A stretch of DNA of 64,000 nt from the NCBI GenBank assembly GCA_024803745.1, contig JANJXV010000016.1, forward strand, positions 40,591,001 through 40,655,000, given 5' to 3'. Both the position numbers and the translations under genes were made by a program. Below the pieces are notes generated by a model. The model saw only the letters and a program-made list of their open reading frames with translations. It was not told the DNA's origin and ran no database searches. The first letter of the stretch is position 1, and the number at the start of each line of letters is the position of its first letter. Positions 34,604 to 45,560 of this stretch are shown piece after piece. This DNA comes from Megascapheus bottae (taxonomy: Eukaryota; Chordata; Mammalia; Rodentia; Geomyidae).

Positions 34604-36207
34604 GACACTATTAGTGAACAGAAGAGATGAATCATGGTGATAAAAGATGATCATTAGAGAGGACTCTAATCTATCATGTTAAATGGATTTCACATGAATT
34701 GTCAAGTAAGTCATGATTAATTAGAATAATCTGACTAAAAATAAACCCAACAATATAAACTGCATTCCTAGAATAATACAGGCTGAATTTGAAAAACTAC
34801 TGTGCCCCCCAAAGCAAAACTTAACTTCTCTATTCTGAAATGAAACTTCCAGCCACTTTCCTTAGACAGTGATTATGTTCAAAGATATGTCAAATATATT
34901 GCTATAACATTTGTGTTAATCTTCTTTAAACAAGTTGATAAACCGTTAATCCTGAATCATAGCCCCATAGTTCAATGGACATAGTCCAAACCATGTCAGA
35001 TGTTTATGTGTATAATTCAAGACAGTAATGCATAATTAATTGCAGTATTCTACAGAAAGAAGGATGAAATTATGTATACAAACAGCATGTCTGGTTCTAA
35101 AGGTTGGAGAGTCCAGCTCTGCTCTCCAGCTGCTAGACAGCCTGTCCTGCACAGCCTGGTCTCCATAACCAGGCAAGTTGGTCTCCCTGATAAATCTGTG
35201 CCTGGATGTATCCTATGTTCTCTGTGGAATCCCAGCTGTGAAAATGTTTGTTAATGTATGACTTTTAAGGATTTTGCCTATTCCGATGCAGAATGTATTT
35301 GTCTAATTGGCTATTAATCCCTTATGTTTGGTTGTTATAAATGTCATTTTGATCTTTTGGTATCTTCTCTATCTCCCTTGGCATATTTATATTTAACGGT
35401 TATGATTTGAACGTATTTTAATGACTATTTTAACACCTCCCCTAATTTGATCACATCTTCTTTTCTGAGCCTTTACTAATTTTCTCACGTTTATGTGAGA
35501 AATTGGTGACATTTGTAGCAAGTTTTTAATTAATGCTAGACATTGAGATTTTAGTATAAAGTTCAAGCATGTTTATATTCCATCGTAAGGAGTTAGGGGC
35601 TAGGTCCTGCTGATTTGTGAGTCTTCTCCTCCTTCACTTTGATCATTTTAAAAAGGTTTTGAAGAAGTTTCTGTCTGGTCAGTCATCAGGGTGTGAAGAA
35701 CATGGCTCGATCAGCAGAGGAAGAAGCCATCTCCAAGGGGGATGGCTGGATTTCACTGCTTCACATTCCTGCACCAGCTCTGAGACATTCAGCTGACAGA
35801 TATCCTTCTGTCATTGTCTCGGGGTTTGGAGCTGAACTTGGGAGCACAAATGCAAAGACCTCACAGAGCAATTTCTTGAGGTGATGCTGTGTCTGCCCTC
35901 TTGATTTTCAGATAGAGTTTTCAGTTCAAGGAGACTAATAGACATAGATTGGAATCCTGCTCTGTTTCAAAGGTCCAGATTGTTTTTCCAGGTAGATCTC
36001 TTTTTCTGTTCCATTTTTCAGTGATCACAATACTAAACAACTTTTTATACAAAATCTGTACAAAGCAAATTTTTCCCCATGTTTGGCTGTTTATGATGGA
36101 ACAGTTAACAATGCCTCTGATTCCATCGTAGCTGGAAATGGCAATATAATTACCTTTTTCCTCACACAAACTACATTGCGGCATATGAAAGAAATAAAAC
36201 CTTCCGT
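34599..36207. other. Unique DNA
   Basis: No supported gene. Small frames at 35,072-35,254 and 35,693-35,884 have no motif. No repeat body is recognised. Confidence 0.45.
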
Positions 36208-36403
36208 TGTGATGGGCACTGGCGACTCGTGCCTGTAACCCTGGTTACTCCAGAGGCTGAGATCTGAGAATTCTGGTTTGAAACCAGGCAAGGCTGAAAA
36301 GTTCATGAAATTATTAACCACCAAGGAAGCTGGATCAAATGGCAGAGTAGTAACTAAAAAAAAGACCAGGGACAGCACACAGGTCCTGAGTTCAAGTGCC
36401 ACC

Positions 36404-36404
<1 letters not shown>
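36208..36404 (+). mobile_element. 7SL-Geo SINE with a (CA)n tail
   Basis: 7SL-like head (GTGATGGGCACTGGCGACTC, GTGCCTGTAACCCTGGTTAC, GCTGAGATCTGAGAATTCTG), shortened linker (AAATTATTAACCACCAAGG) and a reduced Geo (ACCAGGGACAGCACACAGGT, CCTGAGTTCAAGTGCCACC). A CA repeat replaces the A tail. Confidence 0.85.

Positions 36405-36454
<50 letters not shown>
36405..36454. repeat. (CA)n microsatellite
   Basis: About 25 uninterrupted CA units directly after the SINE. Confidence 0.97.
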
Positions 36455-36456
<2 letters not shown>

Positions 36457-36871
36457 TCTTTATATATTGAATATGTTTCCTCCTTGAGAAATAAAAAACA
36501 ATAAGATTTTTTGCACTATGTGACTTTTGAGAATAAAACTATTTTCTTTATTTGGTTAAGGAGTCGCCTTCTGTGGTCTGTGGCTCATATCACGCAAATG
36601 TGAATACCATGTTTTCATGGAAAGATATTTTTACTAAGCAGTTGTTTAGAGGGGCATAAATATCCTATAGGCAATAATAGCTGGTGAGTGTTTTCTATAA
36701 AGTAATTCCATAACCTTAATCCTATTTTTAAATTTGTGATACATTTTAGGAAACATTTGTTTAATAGCATGTAAAATACCTAAGGAAGCACTGTGTTGTT
36801 TACTCCCTTATTATACAAACCCACTTTGATTCTGCTTAGGCATGAGCTATAACCAAATTTCACTATGTATC
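36455..36871. other. Unique AT-rich DNA
   Basis: Nothing recognised. Confidence 0.45.
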
Positions 36872-36874
36872 AGC

Positions 36875-36907
<33 letters not shown>

Positions 36908-36983
36908 TATACACGTATATATGTATGAGTGTGCCGGTAACTGGCATGTATGTATATATGCTATATATATATATATATATATA
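36872..36983. repeat. (TA)n(CA)n ... (TA)n compound repeat
   Basis: A TA run (36,875-36,891) passes into a CA run, then imperfect TATATG units, then a second TA run (36,962-36,983). The two TA arms could pair. Confidence 0.9.
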
Positions 36984-37015
36984 GGCATATGTGTATGGCT
37001 TTATATGTAGTTTAT

Positions 37016-37215
37016 AGTGATAGGTTTTGAGCTTGGGCTGTACATTTCATAGGCAAATGCTCTGCCATTTGAGCACCACATCTTTATCTCCATCTTGCTC
37101 TCTGAAATTTGTTTTGGTGATGGAGTCTTGTGAACTTCCCTGCTGGCATTGAATAGCAGTTCTCTAGAGCACAGCTTTCTGAATGACTTGGATGAGGCAC
37201 AGGGCCCAGCTGATT
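37016..37215 (-). mobile_element. B1-dID-like SINE, antisense
   Basis: Antisense ID part first (TAGGTTTTGAGCTTGGGCTG, CATAGGCAAATGCTCTGCCA, TTTGAGCACCACATC), then antisense 7SL/B1 part (TGATGGAGTCTTGTGAACTT, CCCTGCTGGCATTGAATAGC, GAGGCACAGGGCCCAGCT). This order (B1 head plus ID-like tail in the sense direction) is that of B1-dID-type SINEs. Diverged and old. Confidence 0.65.
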
Positions 37216-37618
37216 ATATGCTTATTTTCTGAGTTGCATGATGATTCAGTATGTTATTTAAAAGTCCCATCACATCTGCCAGATACATGGACACGTCAGA
37301 AGATGTTGTCATATTTCCCGGAAGATCAGACATGGCTCTACCTTCACTAAGAGATCCTGAATACTAAGCTCCCATTTTGCTGTGGGGCTTGTTGTCTATT
37401 ACTTCCTTGATAGTAAACCAAAATTAAGTATTCCACAAGTACAGTATAGTTCAAAGTGGTACTTTATCCACTGAAGACTTTAGTAAAGAATATTTTTTTC
37501 TTTTGTACAATTTTGGCTAGAAAAAAAGACTTTTGACTTATGAATTGGTTAATACTATTCTTCAACACAGGAGAAATTTGCCATAAATCCAGTGTGTCTA
37601 ATTTATTACAAGAGATTA

Positions 37619-37669
37619 AAAAATGTTCTCTTTTAGTATGTAACTAAAATGTTCTCTTTTAGTATGTAA
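37619..37669. repeat. 26-bp tandem duplication
   Basis: ATGTTCTCTTTTAGTATGTA occurs at 37,623 and again at 37,649, giving almost two full 26-bp units. The second unit abuts an ID-like SINE fragment. Confidence 0.9.
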
Positions 37670-37722
37670 GTAGAGCACTTACCTGGCACGCATAAGAGCC
37701 TAGGTTTGATCACTCTCCTACA
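37666..37722 (+). mobile_element. ID/IDL-like SINE fragment
   Basis: GTAGAGCACTTACCTGGCAC, GCATAAGAGCCTAGGTTTGA, TCACTCTCCT is the inner part of a tRNA-Ala-derived monomer including the B box (GGTTTGATCAC, degraded), followed by an (AAAT)-rich tail. The 5' end is missing. Confidence 0.65.
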
Positions 37723-40573
37723 AATAAATAATTCATTCAATAAATAAAATAATCAAACGTTTTAAAAATTATTTTGTAAAAGAACATTTTCAAATGAGGC
37801 AAATAATGTGACAGAACACAAATAATTGGAACAGTGCTCAAAGAAATCACCTCCTGGTATTTGTTTAACTTTTGCTATGAAATCGTTCCCTTAAGGAGTG
37901 TAGATCTTGTCCAGATCTATCACTATTGCCCATCATAGTCTAATTCCAAATGGTGTTAAAAATATAATTGTAGATTTTACAAATTATGGCTCAATATTTT
38001 GGAAGATCTGTGAGCTTGGGAACCGTTCTCAAGCAAGAAAGAATCATTAGGAGACCATTAGGAGAACTTGAAGGTATAAAACTTTTAATTGTGGCAGTCT
38101 GGTCCTACTGTGGCCTGTCCATCTTACGTGATAGGACAGGGCTCCATGAGTGGGTGAGCTGATCTATTCCGCATTAACTCTGGCTTTTTTTTTTGGCATG
38201 CTGTGTTAGTATTTGGATAAAGTGCATTATAATGGCTAAGTCAAGATATGATAAATATGTGGAACGCTGAGTTCGTTTATCATCTTGACAGCAGAAAAAG
38301 TCTTCTGGCCAGATGCAATGGGGCAAAAGTGTAGAACTTGCTGAACTGGACTTGAAATTTTTATCTGCTCTGATTATTTGCTCACATTCGATTCAGCTTT
38401 CCCTTCCCTTGCTTAAAGAACTAGTTCCCTGATGACCCTGACTGAGAGACTGCACAGCAGGAAATCCCAGGGAAGCTGGCACTTTACACAGGACTTACTT
38501 TCCTGCTGGATTCCACTTGTTTGCCTTTGCAACAAGGAAGGGAGAAACTAACTTACATTGTCTAATAAAGACTAAAGCAACCAAGTTTAAAAAGCCAGAG
38601 AGTCAGAAAGGCAGAGTGAAGGTGGCATAGAATCCCGTGGCATGGTCTTTGCACCCACCGTCATCTTGGAAACAATTTCTTTCCTGAAGCAGCCCTCTGG
38701 GGTGACACTTCTCATCCCCGTGGTCCGCTGATCTCACAGCCCTTCTTCAACGGAGTCCAAATCAAGGTCTTCAAGCACATCCGGCTTCTCCTCAATCAAG
38801 TTCCTAGCAAACCGATAGTCTTAATAAGTTTTCAGAACATAATCTATCTAACCCAGCTTAGTTTTTTTTCCTATATGGTTCCAGTTTCTCCTTGTTCTCC
38901 ATTCAAGCATGCTTCACATGCCTGCTTGGCGCTTTCTAAATTTACCTACCATCATTCTTCATTTGTTTCCTCTAGTTTCTAGGGTACGTTATTAATTTTC
39001 CGTTAAAGAAGTTTAGTACTTTATCCTTTGAATCAAAATGCCACCAAAAACTTTTAAAAGAGAACAGAATCCACACCTAGTTTTGTTATAAATTGTCCGC
39101 AACCAAGCAACAGAATAAAATAATAAACTGTATAAACAAAAATAGCACATCGAAAGTTTTGCAGTAGCTTTGATATACTTTCAAAAGAAGCACACTGAAG
39201 ATTTACATTTTTCACATCAGTACTGTGGTTAGTTCATTGTGGTTATTTGAGTTTTTTTCTGCTTGATTAAGCTATTTCACTGGAAGTGTTTGTATGGAGA
39301 ATTTTCATTCATATATATTCAACTATAATATCTATTCAGAAGTTTGCAAGTAACTGTCACTAACCTCTCCATACTGTTTAGTATCCTACTAAGATTTAAA
39401 AAAAAAAGTACCTGGACAGGAAAACAATCAAAGGGTAGTAAAATAGTATGAGATTTCATACAAATGTTGCAGAAAAGTAATAATTGATTCTAAAAATATA
39501 AATGACAAAGATTTAACTCAAATTTGTGCCTACAAAAATCTTACTAATTAAAACATATCTTCCAACTATAACTCTTAATTTATAATTTTGGAACCTTCTA
39601 ATTAGCATACATGTCATTATATCTGTCACATATAAGTAATAATTTCCTTAAAAAGGAGATATTATGTAAATTTACTCTTTAGAAGATTCTGTGAAACAGT
39701 AATAACCCATTTTCTCCTCATGCTTCTGGAAGTAATGAACCATGACAGTACTTTGAGCAGGACCGAATATAAGTAAAATTAACAAACCAAAATACATTAA
39801 AATACAGAGGGAATTTAATTTCACACATTAAGCATTCTGAAAAAAAGTGAATATCAAGAGCCTGTCAAAAAGGGGACATATTTCATGGGGTGAAATGAAC
39901 AAAGTTTGTTAAACACTGATTAAAGCAAAAGCTTTATAGATGAAGGCCAGAGCTTACTAAACCCTGGGAGGTGAAGAGTCAGCCGGTTCTACTATCAAAT
40001 CCTCACAAAGATTATTTCAGTGGTAGAAATATTACTCATTATATATAAAAAATGCCATAGTCCGTACTGAAAATTGTACATGTAGGTTTAGGCAGATGGA
40101 GGGGGCTTCCTTTAAATGACTATATCGGGGAAGTAAGTAAATTATGCTCTCTAGACAATTAAGAGTAATGATAATTTTGAACAAATAGTAACAATGTTTA
40201 TGGACTAAAAGGGTAGGTCTGGAGCCTTCCTGCAGGACATCACTCTTTTGGTTAAAAATATATTATAGATTATAAGAAATACTTTAACCTTTCATTCCAC
40301 ATTAATTCCACACTATTCAAAGAATAAGAGAAAACAAAATCCCATTGGAAAACATCATGGAGATAGCAGAAGTCAATGGAATAGAAGCTAGAAAAACAAC
40401 ACAGCAAGCACAAAATTTCAGATTTTTTGAAAAGAACAAAATTAACTAACAGACGACTTTTAAAATGAGGAAGAAAGCATAAATTTTCAGCATCTAAAGA
40501 AGACATCATAATGTATTATAACTAAATTAATGGAAAAAATACAAATTTTAAAAATCAAGTCCAGTTACTTATA
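37723..40573. other. Unique DNA containing a terminal-exon candidate
   Basis: Mostly AT-rich unique sequence. 38,400-38,830 is more GC-balanced and includes the minus-strand candidate listed separately. No repeat body is recognised in the remaining sequence. A 79-codon minus frame (40,270-40,509) has no motif. Confidence 0.45.
38736..38820 (-). other. Candidate terminal coding exon (unproven)
   Basis: On the minus strand, 28 codons run from 38,820 (GAC TAT CGG) to a TGA stop at 38,734-38,736. The peptide is acidic and looks protein-like (DYRFARNLIEE ... VEEGL). An in-frame TAA lies immediately upstream, across TTATTAAG, which could serve as a weak acceptor with only a modest pyrimidine tract. 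The GC content rises here and in the following 300 bases, as a 3' UTR might. I do not recognise the protein. An old processed pseudogene or chance are both possible. Confidence 0.2.
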
Positions 40574-40586
40574 AAGAAGAAAGCAT

Positions 40587-40824
40587 GCCAGGTGTAGTAG
40601 CTTATACCCATAATCCTAGCTACTCGGGAGACTGAGATCTGAGGATCAAGGTTCAAAGCCAGCGCAGGCATAAAAGGACCTGAGACTCTTACCTCCAATT
40701 AATCTCTAGAAAATGGGAAGTGGGGCTTGGCTCAAGGGTAGAGCAGTAGCCTTGAGCTGAAAAGCTCAGGGACAGCGCCCAGGCCGAGTTCAAGTCCCAT
40801 GACCCCCAGGAAAAAAAAAAGAAG
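40587..40824 (+). mobile_element. 7SL-Geo SINE, complete, perfect target-site duplication
   Basis: The clearest 7SL-Geo copy. Head: GCCAGGTGTAGTAGCTTATA, CCCATAATCCTAGCTACTCG, GGAGACTGAGATCTGAGGAT, with a B-box-like GGTTCAAAGCC. Linker: GAGACTCTTACCTCCAATTA. Geo: GGAAGTGGGGCTTGGCTCAA, GTAGCCTTGAGCTGAAAAGC, TCAGGGACAGCGCCCAGGCC, GAGTTCAAGTCCC. A tail, then duplication AAGAAGAAAGCAT at 40,574-40,586 and 40,825-40,837. Confidence 0.95.
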
Positions 40825-40837
40825 AAGAAGAAAGCAT

Positions 40838-41967
40838 ATCATTCTCATATGTGATTTATGTCAATGATGAAAAGTATCAATATATTTTATGGTATAAAAT
40901 AAAGTTGTCCAAAATGTAGAACCCACAACCATCTATGCAGAGCATGCATGAAAAGGCATATGCATCAAAATCACTTTGAGGTCACTTTTCAATTGCTAAT
41001 TTAGAGATTAAGCTGTTAATTAATACTTATTTCAATAAGTTTAAATATCCAGTTATCGTGTTTAGTACCATTTTATTATCACCAAAAGGCAGCTATGATT
41101 TATATATCAGACAAAATCCATTTTCATTATAATTATGTTTAAATTTACCATCAACTTTAACATTAGTAATTACTAATTAATAAAATTATTAATTAAATAA
41201 TTTATTAAATTGTGTCACTTAAGCAGGTCAATGTTTTCTCATTTATTAATGGTATAGGATCTCAAATGCAATTAAGTACCATATTAAAAATTTTATTATC
41301 ATTCAGAGTTTTCAAATGATACAAAATTTGTTTCAAGCTCTTATTAGATCCCATAAATTCTAATGTACCACGATTTGCTGCAAAATAATTCTGTTAACAC
41401 TTCCTTCAATTGCTTTGACTTTTCCCTTAATGTTAGCCTTGAAATTTAGACCTAAGAAAAGATAAGTTCAGGAACAGACCTGAAACTAAAATATAGCACC
41501 CTTTCATCTGTAGAAAATTTTAAATAAAAAATGAAGTTTTTGCATTTATACATGAAGTTAATTTCAGCAATTCATCAAAGGATTGAACCATCCATAGCTC
41601 TGATTTGTCCTGCTGGCATTGTGAATTTAATAACTAGCCTGAAGCACGGTGGTCGAGGCAAACCCTCTCTCCCTCTTGAGGAACTTCAGTCTCTTTCTCC
41701 TGCAGGAGTTGCCTGGTTACCTCACTGGTCCTGTACAGGTGGAAACTGTCCCACACAATTTCTTCTCCGTATGTATGAGAAAAACATATTTCCCTCTGCA
41801 AACATGCCCTCCATTAGCACGCCGTCTCTGAGGGTCTCAAAACGAGGGATGCTGTAAATTAGACTAGCAGTGAGGGTCAGTAACACATCTGTGGAAGGCG
41901 CGTGAAGGCGTTAGAAAAGACCTGGTGACGCCAGCTAGAAGCCTTGAGAAAGTATTAGTGTTTCAAA
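40838..41967. other. Unique DNA, AT-rich with inverted-repeat patches
   Basis: 41,160-41,220 is nearly pure A/T with TAATTACTAATTAAT and ATTATTAATTAAATAAT inverted elements. The 108-codon plus frame at 41,531-41,857 has no motif I know. Confidence 0.45.
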
Positions 41968-42175
41968 TTAATCTCTGGGTACTGGGAACCAACCCCAGAG
42001 CTTGATTTTCTCTCCCAGGGACGATGGGAGCAGTGAGGTTTGCACAGGTGTCTAAGAGAGGCCAGGGTATCACCACTTGAGCCGTATCCCCAAGCCTTAT
42101 TTGCTTTAATTATTTTGAGGACAGTGTCTTGTGTTCTCCTCCTGCAGCCTGCAGTCCTGTTTCTACCTCGTGAGT
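41968..42175 (-). mobile_element. Old ID+7SL (B1-dID-like) SINE, antisense
   Basis: Antisense ID-like part (GGGTACTGGGAACCAACCCC, AGAGCTTGATTTTC ... CACCACTTGAGCCGTATCCC) then antisense B1-like part (GAGGACAGTGTCTTGTGTTC, TCCTGCAGCCTGCAGTCCTG). Interrupted and diverged. Confidence 0.5.
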
Positions 42176-43074
42176 GAGATAATAGTAGTGGGACACTGTG
42201 GGCTGACTCCTCTACATAACTTTTTGAGCAACAAAACCAGGGTCAAATTGTTCTGACTTGACAATGAGTGTGTTCTCTTATTTGGCAGGATCGTAAAATA
42301 TGCTAGCCAATGGGGTGGCATATAATAAAGGGTGTGCAGTAGGGCTGGACCCCAAAGTAGAAATAGACATTGTATGGAACAGTTAATAGATTGACAAAAC
42401 AAAGAAATCAGATTATTATACACAATAACATGGTTTGTTTGTTTAGTGTTTAATCTTGTTTAGTCTGTACTTAGGTCATTTTGCTTGTGATTCTCTTCTC
42501 TTCCTTATGGCTTTCCTTACATCTAGATGAGAGAAGTTACCACAAAGGAGAAAATAGGATGGAGTTTCTTCATTTGTTTTGTTTTCTTTGATCTCAAACT
42601 TACTTATTTTGTGGTTCTATCAGTCTTTGCCTTTGGTCCATGTTGAGGGTATAGATGCTCATGGGATTTACTTTTCTCTAACTTATGGTTTGGGAACGGT
42701 ATTTTTGGAGCTAAATGTATGCTGACACTGCTGTCCTCAGCTACCCGTCTACAATTGCTTTATAAGAATTTTTTATACTACAATGCAAAAATATTGCTAT
42801 TGCTGTTACTCTTGCTATTACTTTCTTACTGCCATGCCATCAGTGATGTGCAAAGTGAGTGGTATAATTGCCTTTCATAACCTAGCTGTGCAGGAATGAA
42901 CCAACATCACATTTTGTCTGATGAAAAATAGTCACGTAGGACATTTTCCCCTCTCCAGAACTTACATACAATCCTGTACTTATTTTTTCTCTTTTCAATC
43001 TGTCCCAAAGTTTGCTTACAACTTTGTAGATGTTAAACATACTTCAAAACTGTTGTATTGTTACGACAAAAGTG
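42176..43074. other. Unique DNA
   Basis: Nothing recognised. An 86-codon minus frame (42,163-42,423) has no motif. Confidence 0.45.
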
Positions 43075-43265
43075 ATGGTGCAGACGTCAGGTAAAGAGCG
43101 TATTTCTTTTTGTGCAAAGTCTCTCTTCCCTCACTCTCTCCCAGTTCTTCCCTCAGATTCCCACCCACAAATTGCATCGCTCATTTTCTACTCTCTGTCT
43201 GCTGAGTATATCCCTTCTGGGTTTGTTCACCCTATATTTGTTCACATAGACTTTTTAAACCAAGT
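43075..43265 (-). mobile_element. L1 3' UTR, antisense
   Basis: GTCAGGTAAAGAGCGTATTT, CTTTTTGTGCAAAGTCTCTC, TTCCCTCACTCTCTCCCAGT, TCTTCCCTCAGATTCCCACC is the antisense of the L1 3' UTR pattern also seen at 11.8 kb (antisense) and 52.1 kb (sense). Confidence 0.55.
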
Positions 43266-44010
43266 CCCGAACAGGAGGAAAGGTAAAGTGTGCTTGCTAG
43301 TGTTAGATGTTTTCAGATGAATACAAGACAATATTCAAAAATAATATTTAGTGTACAAGAGAATTTTTGCAAAAATAGGCTTGCAACATAACATAAAAGG
43401 AGCTACTTATGGTTAGCAAAGTGGCCTTGCTCCTAAATCTAGGAAAATACAAAGAAAATTCTTTAAAAAAACATCTGCTTTTCTAGGTTCCTCTCTAGAA
43501 CACATCCCTACGGCTTTTCTGCACACCAGCTTTTGATGAAGTGAACATATATAATATTAAAGCAGTGAGAATATCTAATTATCAGCAGAAGACTAAGAAA
43601 AATAAAGAATCCTGTATTTCTCCCAAGGACAATCAGACAGATAGAAGAAGAAAACATGTTGTCGAGTGAAAGCTGAGATATGTGTGGAAAGGAATGTAGA
43701 CTTAAAATAGTTATAACATTATACCGTCAATTAGGGTGCTAGGGTATCTACCCAAACCCACTTTCCTATGCATGTTCATTGAAATTGAGACCAATTGTAG
43801 CTGACTGCAGGTGAGTACAGAGAAAAGATGGAAGCAAGGCCAGTGGCCCATGATGGAGCCATCTTTGAGGAGTTGAGAGTCTGACCCTGATTCTCTTTTC
43901 TGAATCCTTCATATGCATAATTCCCTCGAACTCACTCCCCTATTTGTAACTTATTCTTTCACTTAGGTAAAAATTACTTGATATCTAATAAAATCTGCAC
44001 TGTTTCTGAT
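43266..44010. other. Unique DNA
   Basis: I see nothing I can name here. Confidence 0.45.
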
Positions 44011-44172
44011 TTGGATCTGTGATAAAACCCAGAGCCCTATCTTTGCAAATGTCTTACCCATTGAGCCATGCCTTTCGCCCATTTGGTTTTACTTTGCTTT
44101 TGAAACAGTCGATTTGCAATCTTTGTCTTTCTGACACTGAGTATTTGAGATTACAAGCATGTACTATCCTAT
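44011..44172 (-). mobile_element. B1-dID-like SINE, antisense
   Basis: Antisense ID part (GTGATAAAACCCAGAGCCCT, AAATGTCTTACCCATTGAGC, CATGCCTTTCGCCC) then antisense 7SL part (TTTTGAAACAGTCGATTTGC, ACTGAGTATTTGAGATTACA, AGCATGTACTATCC). Confidence 0.6.
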
Positions 44173-45274
44173 TTATCTTTAAATTGCTCTTTTTATATGC
44201 CATATGCCAACTATTTTCTTTGGAGTTAATAGTTTGGTTATATCCTGATTAATAAAAGTAAAAACTCCAAGATGATTATTCTCTCCAAAATTTAGTAATA
44301 GAAAAATGCACATCACATGATAGGTTTTATCCCAGTACCCCAGAAAAGAAATATGAGAGTTTGGGTTTCCAGTTGTGATAAAGAGGCCATGTTCTTGCAA
44401 CATTATAGCCTGCATCTGACATTTTGCTGAAGTATTCACCATTTTTTCACAAAACGAATATTGCTTCCTCCTGCTCAATTCTTATGTGATTCCTATTTTA
44501 TCGTATTCAATTACAACAAATAAGCCAATATATCTTAAGGCGTTCTGCAATTATACTCTTCTTCGTTTTGGACATTTTGTATGCTTTAGAGGGAGAAAAT
44601 GAAGAAAGGTTGAAAACCACAACCGTGAAAACAGCCACTTTTTTGTATTTTCTTCCTTCTTCCCATGTGAATAAAGTAATTCATAATTTACAATTTTCAG
44701 TTATTTCTTTTGAAGTAATGAAAGAAAACACGTGGAAAGTCCTCTAGGTAAAAGAGTTCATAAATTTAACTGAAGCAAGGAGACATTTCTATTACAGTCT
44801 TTTCCCTGTATCTTTCAAAAGTGCTTTTTTTCTGTATTTCAATTATTATTAGGAGTAAAATGATGGATTTCTTTGTTGATTCTCTAGCTTATTCACAGGC
44901 AGTGACAGGCAACAGTTAAATGTGCATATATTCAAAATAAGGAAAGTATTTTTGAAGTTTTCATATGCAACATTAAATGTCTTGATTCTAGAAACATTAA
45001 GTCCTAATATAAATAAATCTCTGAATAGGTAAATTGTTTTAAATCATATGAAAAATGGTAAATAGAAGCAAAACCTTACTTAGTAATTTGAAGAAGCTTC
45101 ATTATTTTGGTTATTACTAGGTAGTTATTATAGATTAATATTTACTAATGAAAAGTGCAATCTAAATGTTAATCATCATATGTTTTAGAAATACTAGAGC
45201 TAAAAAGACAATTTTGCAAATTTACTTCAAGAAAATTATATTTTATTAAGATAAATATATTTTATGTGTCTTCT
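44173..45274. other. Unique AT-rich DNA
   Basis: No gene or repeat body recognised. A 99-codon minus frame (44,179-44,478) has no motif. Confidence 0.45.
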
Positions 45275-45560
45275 AATAATTTTTTCCATATATTTTTATT
45301 AATAGAAGGGTTACATTATATTCACCAGATAGAAGGTGCATTACTTCACAAATAATCATACCCTTTCTCATGTCTTGGTCCCCATTTCCCTCCCCCCACC
45401 CCCACCACTCATCTTGTTTTCCCCCCTTCCTTATCTGATTTCAAAGAACCAAATACTCATATATACAATATATCAGATAACAAGGTGAAATACTGTAACA
45501 ATATGATTAACCAAGGGAGGCCAAACAGATGAGAGATAACATAGTACATTAAGGACAACA
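45275..45560 (-). mobile_element. L1 3' end, antisense
   Basis: TTTTTTCCATATATTTTTAT, TAATAGAAGGGTTACATTAT, ATTCACCAGATAGAAGGTGC, then CCCCATTTCCCTCCCCCCAC and ATACAATATATCAGATAACA, to AGTACATTAAGGACAACAAT. Colinear with 1,661-1,922 and sharing its first part with 33.1 and 52.9 kb. Confidence 0.7.

Noticed and set aside
34426..34654. Two minus frames rich in SLSL and HTHT
   Set aside because: Translation of the TG/GA microsatellite.
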